From positions 62,001 through 126,000 of the forward strand of contig QULQ01000006.1 of the NCBI GenBank assembly GCA_003490145.1: a stretch of DNA of 64,000 nucleotides, in the 5' to 3' direction. The notes beneath the pieces were generated by a model, which searched no databases, was not told the DNA's origin, and worked only from the letters and a program-made list of their open reading frames with translations. Numbering within the stretch: position 1 is the stretch's first letter; every line of letters begins with the position of its first letter. This DNA is from Lachnospiraceae bacterium OM04-12BH. Lineage in GTDB: Bacteria > Bacillota > Clostridia > Lachnospirales > Lachnospiraceae. Positions 43,177-51,764 of the stretch are shown one piece after another. The position numbers were made by a program, and so were the translations under genes.

Positions 43177-44778
43177 ATGAATAGATTAATGAAAACAAAA
43201 TGGAAGCAATTGGGAATATTGGCACTCTGCACCGTATTGCTGTTTACAAGTGCCTGTGACAGGACAGGGCAGAAAGAAACAGAACAGAACAGTGAAGCAG
43301 CCAGTCAGGGCAGCAGTGGGGATCAGGACAGAGCTCAGGCACTGGCAGATGGCAAATATGAGATAGAAGTGACACTTTCTGGTGGAAGCGGCAGAGCCAC
43401 GGTGGATTCACCCTGTGAGCTTACCGTTTCTGGAGGGCAGATGACAGCCAGGATTGAGTGGAGCAGTCCAAGCTATGATTATATGCTGGTGGATGGAGAG
43501 AAATATCTGCCGGTCAATACAGAGGGAAACTCGGTATTTGAGATCCCGGTCGCTGTACTTGATGAGGAAATCCCGGTAGCTGCTGACACGACGGCCATGA
43601 GTAAGCCCCATGAAGTGGAATATACGCTGATGTTCCATAGTGCTGCAGAGGGTGAAGCAGTTCAAAGTGAAAGCAGCCTGGAAGAAAATAAAACGGAGGG
43701 ATCAGATGTCCTTTTGGGTAGTCCTCAGATCAGCAGTGAACTCACCTATACAGGCAGTATTCCCCTTACCTATGCAAAGGAATTCCGGGTGGATGAATAT
43801 GCGGGGGGCTATCGGCTTCTTACGACCCGCAATGAGAAACGGATACTTCTGATCCCGGAAGAGGGGAAAGCTCCAGATGATCTTCCAGAGGATGTACAGG
43901 TATTACAGCAGCCGGTGACAGATATTTATATTGCAGCCTCCGCTGTGATGGATTTCTTCGCAGGTCTTTATGATGACCTGTCCTGTATACGGTATTCATC
44001 CCTGACTGAAGAAAGCTGGGGAATTGAAGAAGCAAAGGAGGCCATGGAAGAAGGAAGGATAAAGTATGCGGGGAAATACAGCGCACCGGATTATGAACAG
44101 CTTCTTTCAGGAGGCTGCAGGCTTGCGGTAGAGAACACGATGATCTTTCATTCGCCGGAGATCAAAGAGCAGCTGGAGGCTCTTGGCATACCGGTTATGA
44201 TCGATTATTCCAGCTACGAGACGCATCCGCTTGGAAGAGTGGAGTGGGTGAAGCTTTATGGGGCACTGCTTGCCAGGGAAGAAGAGGCGGAAGCTATTTT
44301 TGAAGAACAGGAAGAGATACTGAAGCGTGTGACGGAAGAAATATCGGCACAGGCAGAGCCTTCTACGGTGGCGTTCTTCTATATCAATGCATCCGGTGGC
44401 GTGAATGTGAGGAGACCCACAGATTATGTGCCGGAAATGATAGCACTTGCCGGTGGCAGCTATATCCCGGAAAGTACAGGGAAGGATAGTGATGGAAGAG
44501 CCAGCGTCAATATGCAGATGGAAGCCTTTTACCAGCAGGCAAAGGATGCTGATTATCTGATCTACAACAGCACGATTGAAGGAGAGGTACATTCCCTGCA
44601 GGAGCTGTGTGATAAGGATGAGGTACTGAAGGATTTTAAGGCGGTGAAAGAAGGACGGGTATTCTGTACCACAGGGGATCTGTATCAAAGGTCGCTGTCA
44701 GCCGGTGTTTTCATTGAGGATGTGCATAAAATGCTGACGGGAAAAAAGGATCTGCGGTTTATGTACCCACTTTCGTGA
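43177..44778 (+). CDS. ABC substrate-binding lipoprotein with extra N-terminal domain
   Basis: A 533-residue lipoprotein (lipobox TSAC, Cys about 26). Residues about 55-150 form a beta-rich domain with WSSPSYDYMLVDGEKY and EYTLMF. I have seen this in clostridial metal or haem uptake lipoproteins; it recalls NEAT-like binding domains but I cannot name it surely. The rest is a type III (BtuF/FhuD-like) binding domain with IDYSSYETHPLGRVEWVKLYGAL and YNSTIEG. It delivers an iron complex, haem or corrinoid to the permease that follows. The stop overlaps a possible GTG start of the permease. Confidence 0.85.
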   Translation: MNRLMKTKWKQLGILALCTVLLFTSACDRTGQKETEQNSEAASQGSSGDQDRAQALADGKYEIEVTLSGGSGRATVDSPCELTVSGGQMTARIEWSSPSYDYMLVDGEKYLPVNTEGNSVFEIPVAVLDEEIPVAADTTAMSKPHEVEYTLMFHSAAEGEAVQSESSLEENKTEGSDVLLGSPQISSELTYTGSIPLTYAKEFRVDEYAGGYRLLTTRNEKRILLIPEEGKAPDDLPEDVQVLQQPVTDIYIAASAVMDFFAGLYDDLSCIRYSSLTEESWGIEEAKEAMEEGRIKYAGKYSAPDYEQLLSGGCRLAVENTMIFHSPEIKEQLEALGIPVMIDYSSYETHPLGRVEWVKLYGALLAREEEAEAIFEEQEEILKRVTEEISAQAEPSTVAFFYINASGGVNVRRPTDYVPEMIALAGGSYIPESTGKDSDGRASVNMQMEAFYQQAKDADYLIYNSTIEGEVHSLQELCDKDEVLKDFKAVKEGRVFCTTGDLYQRSLSAGVFIEDVHKMLTGKKDLRFMYPLS

Positions 44779-44825
44779 AAGCTGTGAAGGAGAGGGCAGG
44801 AATATCAGGAGGGAATCATAAAAAA

Positions 44826-45845
44826 ATGGGAGAAAAAAGGCAAGAAAGACGATATGGGACTGCTTTTGTGATATTGGCTGTGCTGCTAATGATCCTTTTC
44901 ATATGTAATATCTGTATTGGAAGTGTGCCGGTTTCTGTTCTGGAGGTGAAAAGCTATTTTCTTGGAGGGAACGTTCCGGAGGTAACAGCAGGAATCATTG
45001 GCAAGATCAGACTGCCAAGGGCACTGGCAGCGATGCTTCTTGGCGGGGCACTTGCACTGTCAGGATACCTTTTGCAGAGCTTTTTCAGAAATCCGATCGC
45101 AGGACCCTTTGTGCTTGGTATTTCCTCCGGAGCCAAGCTGGCAGTAGCGGTGCTGATGATCCTTTCTTTAAGGAGAGCAATGCAATTAAGCTCACTGATG
45201 ATGATCACTGCAGCTTTTGTGGGGGCGATTCTGTCCATGGTCTTTGTGCTTGCCATGTCAAAGCGTGTGAATAAGATGTCAGCACTGATCGTCAGTGGTG
45301 TGATGATCGGTTATATCTGTTCGGCAATTACAGATTTTATCGTGACATTTGCAGAGGATTCCCAGATCGTGAACCTGCATAACTGGTCCAGAGGGAGCTT
45401 TTCGGGGATCAATATGGGAAATGTACAGGTAATGGCGGTTGTAGTGTTCAGTAGTTTTTTGCTTGTTTTTTTTCTGGCAAAGCCGATCAGTGCCTATGAG
45501 ATATCAGAGGTGACGGCAAAGAGCCTTGGTGTCAATGTCCCCTTTCTTAAGATAAGTCTTGTGATTCTGTCGAGCATTTTATCGGCCTGCGTGGTTGCCT
45601 TTGCAGGACCGGTTTCCTTTGTGGGTGTGGCAACACCACATCTGGTGAAGAGGCTGCTTGGATCATCAAAGCCTATCCTGATGATACCGGCCTGTTTCCT
45701 TGGCGGGGCAGTATTCTGTCTGCTTTCAGATCTGATCGCCCGCATGGTCTTTTCACCTACGGAGCTGAGTATCAGCACAGTGACAGCAGTATTTGGGGCA
45801 CCGGTGGTACTGATCGTGATGGCAAAGCGGCGTAAGGATGTGTAA
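44826..45845 (+). CDS. FecCD-type ABC permease
   Basis: A 339-residue integral membrane protein of the BtuC/FecCD family with about ten helices. RLPRALAAMLLGGALALSGYLLQSFFRNPIAGPFVLGISSGAKL is the diagnostic segment, and the GPVSFVGVATPHLVKRLLG loop contacts the ATPase. I take ATG 44826, which has AGGAGGG upstream (44807-44813), over the GTG at 44775 that overlaps the previous gene without a ribosome site. It imports iron-siderophore, haem or cobalamin; the exact substrate is not readable. Confidence 0.92.
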   Translation: MGEKRQERRYGTAFVILAVLLMILFICNICIGSVPVSVLEVKSYFLGGNVPEVTAGIIGKIRLPRALAAMLLGGALALSGYLLQSFFRNPIAGPFVLGISSGAKLAVAVLMILSLRRAMQLSSLMMITAAFVGAILSMVFVLAMSKRVNKMSALIVSGVMIGYICSAITDFIVTFAEDSQIVNLHNWSRGSFSGINMGNVQVMAVVVFSSFLLVFFLAKPISAYEISEVTAKSLGVNVPFLKISLVILSSILSACVVAFAGPVSFVGVATPHLVKRLLGSSKPILMIPACFLGGAVFCLLSDLIARMVFSPTELSISTVTAVFGAPVVLIVMAKRRKDV

Positions 45846-45901
45846 TACCGGACAGGTGATGGAAGAACAGCGGATGTGGCAGAAGGGTGTGAGGAGCAGG
45901 T

Positions 45902-46687
45902 ATGGAGCAGAATTATGAATTTAAACTGGATAAGCTGACAGTCGGCTATGAGGGAAAGCCGCTGATACGGGATATCACGTTATCTCTGGAAAAGGGAAGG
46001 ATCCTGACGTTGATCGGTCCAAATGGTGCCGGTAAATCCACAATACTGAAAAGTATCGCAAGACAGCTGGCTGCTCTTGGCGGCAGGATGTATTTTGGAG
46101 AAAAGGATCTTGCAGCCTGCAGCAGGGAGGAACTGGCCAGAACGATGGCAGTCGTCCTGACAGACAGGCTTCATACAGAACTGATGACATGCCGGGATGT
46201 GGTGGCATTTGGAAGATATCCCTATACAGGGCGTTTCGGACTTCTTTCGGCTGAGGATAAAGAAAAGATAGAAAGAGCCATGGAACTTGTCCATGTGCAG
46301 GAGCTTTCAGAAAAAGATTACGGAAGGATCAGTGACGGACAGAGGCAGAGAGTGCTTCTGGCCAGGGCGATCTGTCAGGAGCCGGAGCTTCTTATATTGG
46401 ATGAACCGACTTCCTATCTGGATATTAAATATAAGCTGGAATTTTTGTCGATCCTTTTAAAGCTGCAGAAGGAGAAAGGCCTGACTGTGATCATGTCGCT
46501 GCATGAGCTTGAGCTGGTATCACAGGTATCCGACAGGATTCTTTGCGTAAGGGGGGAATATGCAGACCGGTACGGGACACCGGAGGAGATCCTTCAGGAG
46601 GAGTATATCTGCGGGTTGTTTGGGATTCCAAAGGAGCTGCAAAGGAGTGACCTTGGAAAAGAAATCCTTTCCTCTATTCTTACTTAA
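45902..46687 (+). CDS. ABC transporter ATP-binding protein (FepC/BtuD type)
   Basis: A 261-residue ATPase: Walker A GPNGAGKST near residue 39, signature ISDGQRQRVLLARAI, Walker B LLILDEPTSYLD and a switch His in MSLHELEL. It starts 56 bases after the permease behind GAGGAGCAGGT. It powers the uptake system with the two preceding genes. No riboswitch or Fur-type site is obvious before the operon. Confidence 0.93.
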   Translation: MEQNYEFKLDKLTVGYEGKPLIRDITLSLEKGRILTLIGPNGAGKSTILKSIARQLAALGGRMYFGEKDLAACSREELARTMAVVLTDRLHTELMTCRDVVAFGRYPYTGRFGLLSAEDKEKIERAMELVHVQELSEKDYGRISDGQRQRVLLARAICQEPELLILDEPTSYLDIKYKLEFLSILLKLQKEKGLTVIMSLHELELVSQVSDRILCVRGEYADRYGTPEEILQEEYICGLFGIPKELQRSDLGKEILSSILT

Positions 46688-46765
46688 AATGAGTGATCAT
46701 GACAGACAGGCACTGGAGAAGACAGGGCTTTTATAGGTGTTTATAGGCGGATAACCAGGCTTTTC

Positions 46766-46826
46766 TTGCATTGTTAGCGGCATAATGTTACAATAAAAAG
46801 TGGATTTTTGACAGAAAAGGATCCAC
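46766..46826 (+). promoter_or_regulatory. promoter and leader hairpin of the SUV3-like helicase
   Basis: TTGCAT (46766-46771), a 17-base spacer and TACAAT (46789-46794). Just downstream GTGGATTTTT (46800-46809) can pair with AAAAGGATCCAC (46815-46826) with a two-base bulge. A tandem 10-base repeat TTTATAGG(T/C)G lies upstream at 46730-46749. Confidence 0.6.
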
Positions 46827-46869
46827 AGATAAACAAGGAGCAAATGCCGGTAAACGGATACAACAAAGA

Positions 46870-48879
46870 ATGGATAAAGCGAAATTTACAGACAGATATT
46901 GCAGGGCATACGGAAGATATGCCGTTTCACTGAAAAAGACGGGAAAGCAGGATAAGCTTCAGAAGAAGGTTACAACAGCCTGTCAGAATATCAGGGACGG
47001 CAAGGTTCTGAAGATGCCCTCTTTGTATGCCCATATAGCAGTATTATATGCCATAGCACTGCAGACGGATGATCAGTCAATGCTGAAGAAGATCAAGGAT
47101 GCCGTCCGCACATTGGCCAAGCAGGACTATAATTATATCCAGAACAGACAGCTTGAGGATGATTTTTGCGAATACATGCTGTCAAAGCCATCATTTCTGA
47201 CAAAGGGAACGGCTCTTCCAGACAAGTACCAGAGCTACAGGCAGGGACTGATGAAGCGTCAGATCGCTGAGATGGTAACAACGGAGCCAACCATGGAGTA
47301 TCCGCAGGCACGGCAGATGCAGAGGCATTTTATCCTGCATATCGGCCCGACCAATTCCGGTAAGACCCATGATGCCCTGCAGATGCTGATGAGGGCAGAG
47401 CATGGGACGTATCTGTCGCCATTGCGTCTTCTGGCATTGGAGGTTTATGATCTGATGGCAGAAAATCAGGTAAACTGCACGATGGTTACGGGAGAAGAAA
47501 CCCTTTATGTGGAAAACAGCACGGTAACATCACAGACAATAGAAATGCTGGCAATGGATGATGAATATGATGTGGCAGTGATTGATGAGGCTCAGATGAT
47601 CGAGGATGATTTCAGGGGAAGTAACTGGGTCAAGGCGATCCTTGGGATCCGGTGTCCGCTGATCCATGTCTGTGCCAGCCAGGATGCGGAAATGATCCTG
47701 AAAAGGATCATAGAAAAATGTAATGATACCTATGAAGTGGTTTATCATGAAAGAAAAACAGAGCTGGTGCTGGAATCACAGCCGGTATCCCTGAAGGAAA
47801 AGCTGGCAGAGGATATCAAGGAAGGGGATGCCATTATCATGTTCAGCAAGCGTGCAGTACTTGACATGGCAGCCAGACTGGAGCTTTCCGGGATCAGTGC
47901 AAGTGTTATCTATGGACATCTTCCGCCGGAGATCCGCAAGAAGGAGGTACGTAAATTCCTTTCCGGGGAGACCCGTGTTGTGGTTTCCACAGATGCGATC
48001 GGAATGGGATTAAATCTGCCAATCCGGAGAATTGTTTTTGGTGAGACTGTCAAATTTGACGGAAATGAAAGAAGAGTACTGAAGCAGCAGGAGATCCTGC
48101 AGATCGCAGGAAGAGCGGGCAGATTTGGTAAATATGAAAAAGGATACGTGACAGCAGGGGATGAAGAGGGACTGCTTCTGATTGACAGCGCCCTGAAGGA
48201 GCCGCTGAAGGATATTGCATACGCCAGGCTTGGCTTTCCAAAGGTGCTGCTTTCCCTGGATCATCCACTGGATGAGCTGCTGAGGACATGGGAGAGCATT
48301 CCGGCAGGCTTTCCGTACAAGAAGATCGATGTATCTGAAATGCTGGAGCTTTATCGTATCCTGAAGAAAAACAGCAGAGATTTCATGTATCTGCCGGAGG
48401 GCGATAATAAAGAAGTGATCTTTGACATGATATCCTGTCCGCTTGATATTAAGTCAAGCGCCATTGTCAACAAGTGGTGTCAGTACTGTATGGATTATAC
48501 AGCGGATGTTTCACTTACCTTTCCACTGTTCAGCGCAAGGCTTGGAAGCAATCTTCTGGAAAGCTATGAAATCTATTACCGCATGCTGGATCTTTATCAC
48601 AATTTTTCCATCCGTATGGGAAAGATCGTGGATGAGGAAAGACTGAAGGAAGAACGGGACCGGACAGATGAGAGGATCACGGGGATTCTGGCCGGCAGCA
48701 AGAAATCCTATATTAAGCGATGCAGGGTGTGCGGAAAGGTACTTCAGCTGGATGACCGATTTGGCATATGTAATGAATGCTATGAGGAAGAGAAACGGCG
48801 GGCGGCAGAAAATCCAGTGAAGAGACCGTCAGGAAGAGGACAGCATGGAGGACATCGGAAAAGACACAGAAGGCATTAG
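46870..48879 (+). CDS. SUV3-like DExH RNA helicase with C-terminal zinc ribbon
   Basis: A 669-residue superfamily 2 helicase. GPTNSGKT at 159-166 is the hallmark motif I of the mitochondrial/bacterial SUV3 group, and DEAQ at 239-242 is motif II. VVVSTDAIGMGLNLPIRRIVF and QIAGRAGRFG are motifs V and VI. An N-terminal helical region of 150 residues precedes them. Residues 618-637 form a zinc ribbon (CRVCG...CNEC), followed by a Lys/Arg/His-rich tail likely to bind RNA. SUV3 unwinds RNA for degradation in mitochondria; the role here is inferred. Its last 35 bases overlap the next gene. Confidence 0.85.
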   Translation: MDKAKFTDRYCRAYGRYAVSLKKTGKQDKLQKKVTTACQNIRDGKVLKMPSLYAHIAVLYAIALQTDDQSMLKKIKDAVRTLAKQDYNYIQNRQLEDDFCEYMLSKPSFLTKGTALPDKYQSYRQGLMKRQIAEMVTTEPTMEYPQARQMQRHFILHIGPTNSGKTHDALQMLMRAEHGTYLSPLRLLALEVYDLMAENQVNCTMVTGEETLYVENSTVTSQTIEMLAMDDEYDVAVIDEAQMIEDDFRGSNWVKAILGIRCPLIHVCASQDAEMILKRIIEKCNDTYEVVYHERKTELVLESQPVSLKEKLAEDIKEGDAIIMFSKRAVLDMAARLELSGISASVIYGHLPPEIRKKEVRKFLSGETRVVVSTDAIGMGLNLPIRRIVFGETVKFDGNERRVLKQQEILQIAGRAGRFGKYEKGYVTAGDEEGLLLIDSALKEPLKDIAYARLGFPKVLLSLDHPLDELLRTWESIPAGFPYKKIDVSEMLELYRILKKNSRDFMYLPEGDNKEVIFDMISCPLDIKSSAIVNKWCQYCMDYTADVSLTFPLFSARLGSNLLESYEIYYRMLDLYHNFSIRMGKIVDEERLKEERDRTDERITGILAGSKKSYIKRCRVCGKVLQLDDRFGICNECYEEEKRRAAENPVKRPSGRGQHGGHRKRHRRH

Positions 48880-49678
48880 GATCACGTGGCTTGGGACAGC
48901 AGCCTTGAAGCTTGAAAATAAAGAGGGAACTGTGCTGATCGATCCTTTCGTGGAGATGGACGGGGCAGAAAATCAGAATGACAAAGAAGATTTCCTTTCT
49001 GGAGATGCCATATTGATCACGCATGGTCATCTGGATCATTTATCACTGGTGCCGGTATTGGAAGGTATCCGGAGAATGCCTGTTTACTGTACAGCGACAC
49101 CGGAGCAGACATTATACAGGCATGGAATAGAAGACTCACTGGTTCACAGGATCAGTCCGGGAGACCGGTTTATGGTCTGTGGATTTACCGTCCGGGTAGA
49201 TACCGGTGTGCATATTCATTTTGACAGAAAGCTGGTAAGAAAAAAGCTTTTGTCTGCCAGAGTATTCCGGTATCGCAGGAATCTGAAGAGGATCCTGAGG
49301 CTGCATCTTCAGTACCCGGAGCACAGGGAGACGGTTCTGTATGAATTATCCTGGCAGGATATAAGGATCCAGGTCATGGGGAGCCTTGGACTTTCTGAAA
49401 ATGAGGATTATCAGGAAGGAGCAGATCTGCTCTGCCTTCCCTACCAGGGAAGCAGTACGCTGGAGGCGCATGCCAGAAAGGTATTACAGAGGCTTAAACC
49501 AAAGGCAGTGCTGCTGACACATTTTGATGATGCCTATCCCCCGGTTTCTGATACTGTGGAAACGGAGGGGCTTAAGGAAATGATGCAGAGAGAATTCAGG
49601 GAAATCAGATTTATCATCCCTGATGCGGGAAAACAGATACTGCTGCCCCGGAAAATGGGTAGTACTGATTGCGTATAG
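48845..49678 (+). CDS. metallo-beta-lactamase-fold hydrolase (UlaG-like)
   Basis: A 277-residue MBL-fold protein with ITWLGTAALKLE at the N-terminus, the zinc motif THGHLDH, a DTGVHIHFD segment and a late LTHFDD. The pattern is closest to the UlaG/MBL clade that acts on phosphodiester or lactone bonds; the substrate is unknown. The start lies 35 bases inside the helicase gene in another frame, so translation is coupled. The coding overlap suggests a functional link to RNA metabolism, which is only an inference. Confidence 0.8.
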   Translation: MEDIGKDTEGIRITWLGTAALKLENKEGTVLIDPFVEMDGAENQNDKEDFLSGDAILITHGHLDHLSLVPVLEGIRRMPVYCTATPEQTLYRHGIEDSLVHRISPGDRFMVCGFTVRVDTGVHIHFDRKLVRKKLLSARVFRYRRNLKRILRLHLQYPEHRETVLYELSWQDIRIQVMGSLGLSENEDYQEGADLLCLPYQGSSTLEAHARKVLQRLKPKAVLLTHFDDAYPPVSDTVETEGLKEMMQREFREIRFIIPDAGKQILLPRKMGSTDCV

Positions 49679-49720
49679 ACAATCAGAAACAGCTTTTATA
49701 TAATAAACCAATAGTATAAT

Positions 49721-50566
49721 TTGGGGAATATATATAAAGAAAAAAAGACTGTTTTTGTGTGGAATATTGTGTTTTTTTTATCTGTTTGCGCCTGCATGAG
49801 AGGAAATAACGGGGAAAAAGAGGAACTGCCAGAGATCGTGATCGGTGGTTCCCTTTATGCACCCTATTTTTACAGGGATGTGAGTGGATCCTATGCAGGG
49901 ATCGATGCAGAACTTGCGGCAGAAGCCTGCAGGAGGATCGGATATTAGCCTGTATTTACAGAAGTGGATCTTCCGGAAAGAAACAAACTTCTGAGAGAGG
50001 GGACAATAGACTGTATCTGGTGCTGTTTTACCATGGATGGAAGGGAAGAAGAGTATCAGTTGGCAGGACCCTATCTTTATACCAGACGTGTCTTTGTTGT
50101 AAAGAAAGACAGCGATATCAGAGAGCTTTCCGATCTTGTGGGAAAGACGATTGCACTTCAGGCGGGATCCATAGCGGGTGTCAGGATCCTCGTGGTTGAG
50201 GATAATGAACTGAATATGGAGATTGCAGAATATATGTTTACAGAGAGGGGTGCTGTTGTAGAAAAGGCAGCAGATGGCAAAAAAGCGCTGGAAATGTTTG
50301 CTGCGTCGGAAGAAGGATACTATGATGTTATTATGATGGACATTATGATGCCGGAAATGGATGGGCTGGAAGCAACAAGAAGGATCCGGAGGATGGACAG
50401 GAAGGATGCGGAGACCGTCCCCATTTTCGCAATGTCAGCCAATGCTTTTGATGATGATGTCGCAAGGAGCAGGGCGGCAGGAATGAATGAGCATCTGTCC
50501 AAGCCGCTTTCCTTTGAAAAGGCGGCAGCGGTGATCGCACAGTATGTCAGAAAAAATGAAGAATAA
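49721..50566 (+). pseudogene. remnant of a hybrid sensor histidine kinase
   Basis: One reading frame holds the start of a type 2 solute-binding sensor (LPEIVIGGSLYAPYFYRD...GIDAELAAEACRRIGY), a TAG stop at 49946-49948, and its in-frame continuation (EGTIDCIWCCFTMDGREEEYQLAGPYLY...LVGKTIALQAGSIAG). This joins directly to a response-regulator receiver (ILVVEDNELNMEIAEYMF, VIMMDIMMPEMDG, SKPLS). The second half of the sensor, the membrane helix and the whole kinase core are missing. GGATCC occurs on both sides of the junction (50165 and 50184). A start codon is also doubtful (TTG). I read this as a decayed gene. Confidence 0.85.
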
Positions 50567-50572
50567 ATCAGG

Positions 50573-50608
50573 GAACAGCTTTCTGAAAGAGAGGGCTGTT
50601 CTTTTTTT
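50573..50608 (+). terminator. terminator after the kinase remnant
   Basis: GAACAGC (50573-50579) pairs with GCTGTTC (50595-50601), with a further inner stem and seven T after it. Confidence 0.85.
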
Positions 50609-50646
50609 ACTTTTGGATGCCACTTTTTGTGTCATGAAAAATAGTG

Positions 50647-50729
50647 TTGACAACATATATCGAGGTGTGATATATAATATATATCGAATCACGATATATC
50701 TAATTGCGATGTATCCAAACGTGATATAT
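50647..50729 (+). promoter_or_regulatory. PadR-type promoter with three palindromic operators
   Basis: TTGACA (50647-50652) with TATATA 18 bases on (TATAAT at 20). Three 21-base palindromes cover and follow it: 50655-50675 (ATATATCG-N5-TGATATAT), 50679-50699 (ATATATCG-N5-CGATATAT, perfect arms) and 50709-50729 (ATGTATCC-N5-TGATATAT, weaker). They probably bind the PadR protein encoded 60 bases downstream. Confidence 0.8.
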
Positions 50730-50789
50730 CGAATTGAAATGCACAGGGAAGAATCAGTATTCCCTGTGCTAAAAGAAAAGAGGAGAAAG

Positions 50790-51113
50790 ATGGAGGATCG
50801 AATCAGAAAGATTTACTGTCCCATGACAGAAACCGGATTTTATATTCTGTACTGCCTGCAGAGACCGCAGCATGGTTACGGGATCGGGCAGCAGGTGAAG
50901 GTGATGACCGGAAATCAGGTTGTTATCAGTCCAGGAACCATGTATGGCACACTTTCCAAGATGGAGGGGGACGGGCTGATCCGGTTTGATCATGAGGAAG
51001 AGAAGCGGAAGCTGTACTGTATGACACCGCTTGGAGAAGAGGTACTGGAAACAGAAAAGAAAAGGATCAGACGATTATACCAGAACAGTCAGGGGGAAGA
51101 ATATCATGAGTAA
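50790..51113 (+). CDS. PadR-family transcription regulator
   Basis: A 107-residue winged-helix protein: MTETGFYILYCLQRPQHGYGIGQQV, SPGTMYGTLSKMEGDGLIR and KLYCMTPLGEEVLE are typical PadR segments. Start at 50790 behind AGAGGAGAAAG; upstream in-frame codons run through the operator DNA and are not coding. PadR proteins usually repress themselves and a membrane protein next to them. The DUF2812 gene overlaps by eight bases. Confidence 0.93.
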   Translation: MEDRIRKIYCPMTETGFYILYCLQRPQHGYGIGQQVKVMTGNQVVISPGTMYGTLSKMEGDGLIRFDHEEEKRKLYCMTPLGEEVLETEKKRIRRLYQNSQGEEYHE

Positions 51114-51651
51114 TACAAAGACATTTACAAGGATTTTTACTATAGCAGATTATGAAGAGGAAGAAAACTGGTTAAGGGAGCAGAGCAGAAAGGGACTTCA
51201 CCTGCAGAAGATGATCCAGCCATTTATTTATATTTTTGAGGTGGGGAAGCCGGAGGAGATGATCTACCGTCTGGATTATAGAAATGCAAAAGGTGATCAG
51301 GACTATGCGCAGATGTTTGCCGACTATGGATGGGAATGCTGTGGTAAATGCTTTGGCTGGATCTATTTCAGGAAGCCTGCCAGTGCTGTGACCTGTGAGG
51401 AAGAGGGAGAGCTTTTTTCAGACAGTGAATCCAGGCTTTCCATGGTGCAGCACGTGATTCAGACCAGGATGCTTCCGCTGCTTGTCGTTTTCCTGTGCAT
51501 ACTGATCCCGCAGTGGACAAACGTCATGAACAGTCCGGATGAGATCACGCTGGAGGTGATATTCAGTATATTGATGCTCCTGTATGTGATCCTGATCCTG
51601 CATTGTGGAAGAAAGCTGTACAGTCTCAGGAAGAAACTGAAAAAATTCTGA
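51106..51651 (+). CDS. DUF2812-family membrane protein
   Basis: A 181-residue protein. The N-terminal soluble part (FTIADYEEEENWLREQSRKGLHLQKM, YRLDYRNAKGDQDYAQMFADYGWECCG) is the DUF2812 signature, and two membrane helices follow (about 118-136 and 146-166). Start at 51106 behind GGGGGAAG. PadR-DUF2812 pairs are common in Firmicutes; their role is unknown, possibly membrane-stress signalling. No terminator is seen before cbiD, so the transcript may continue into the cobalamin operon. Confidence 0.88.
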   Translation: MSNTKTFTRIFTIADYEEEENWLREQSRKGLHLQKMIQPFIYIFEVGKPEEMIYRLDYRNAKGDQDYAQMFADYGWECCGKCFGWIYFRKPASAVTCEEEGELFSDSESRLSMVQHVIQTRMLPLLVVFLCILIPQWTNVMNSPDEITLEVIFSILMLLYVILILHCGRKLYSLRKKLKKF

Positions 51652-51764
51652 GAAGCACTGAAGGAGAAAACAGAAACAAAAGAGCGCAGGTTTTCAAAAT
51701 CATAATAGACGCAGAAAATAAGCAGTGGTACACTGAATGTAATACAGACGGAAGGACAGAGCTG

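Noticed and set aside
49946..49948. TAG read as a recoded amino acid in the sensor remnant
   Set aside because: The gene also lacks its whole kinase core, and no pyrrolysine genes or recoding signals are visible; decay is the simpler explanation.
50544..50789. N-terminal extension of the PadR gene
   Set aside because: The in-frame codons run through promoter, palindromes and AT-rich DNA, giving a sequence unlike any PadR protein.
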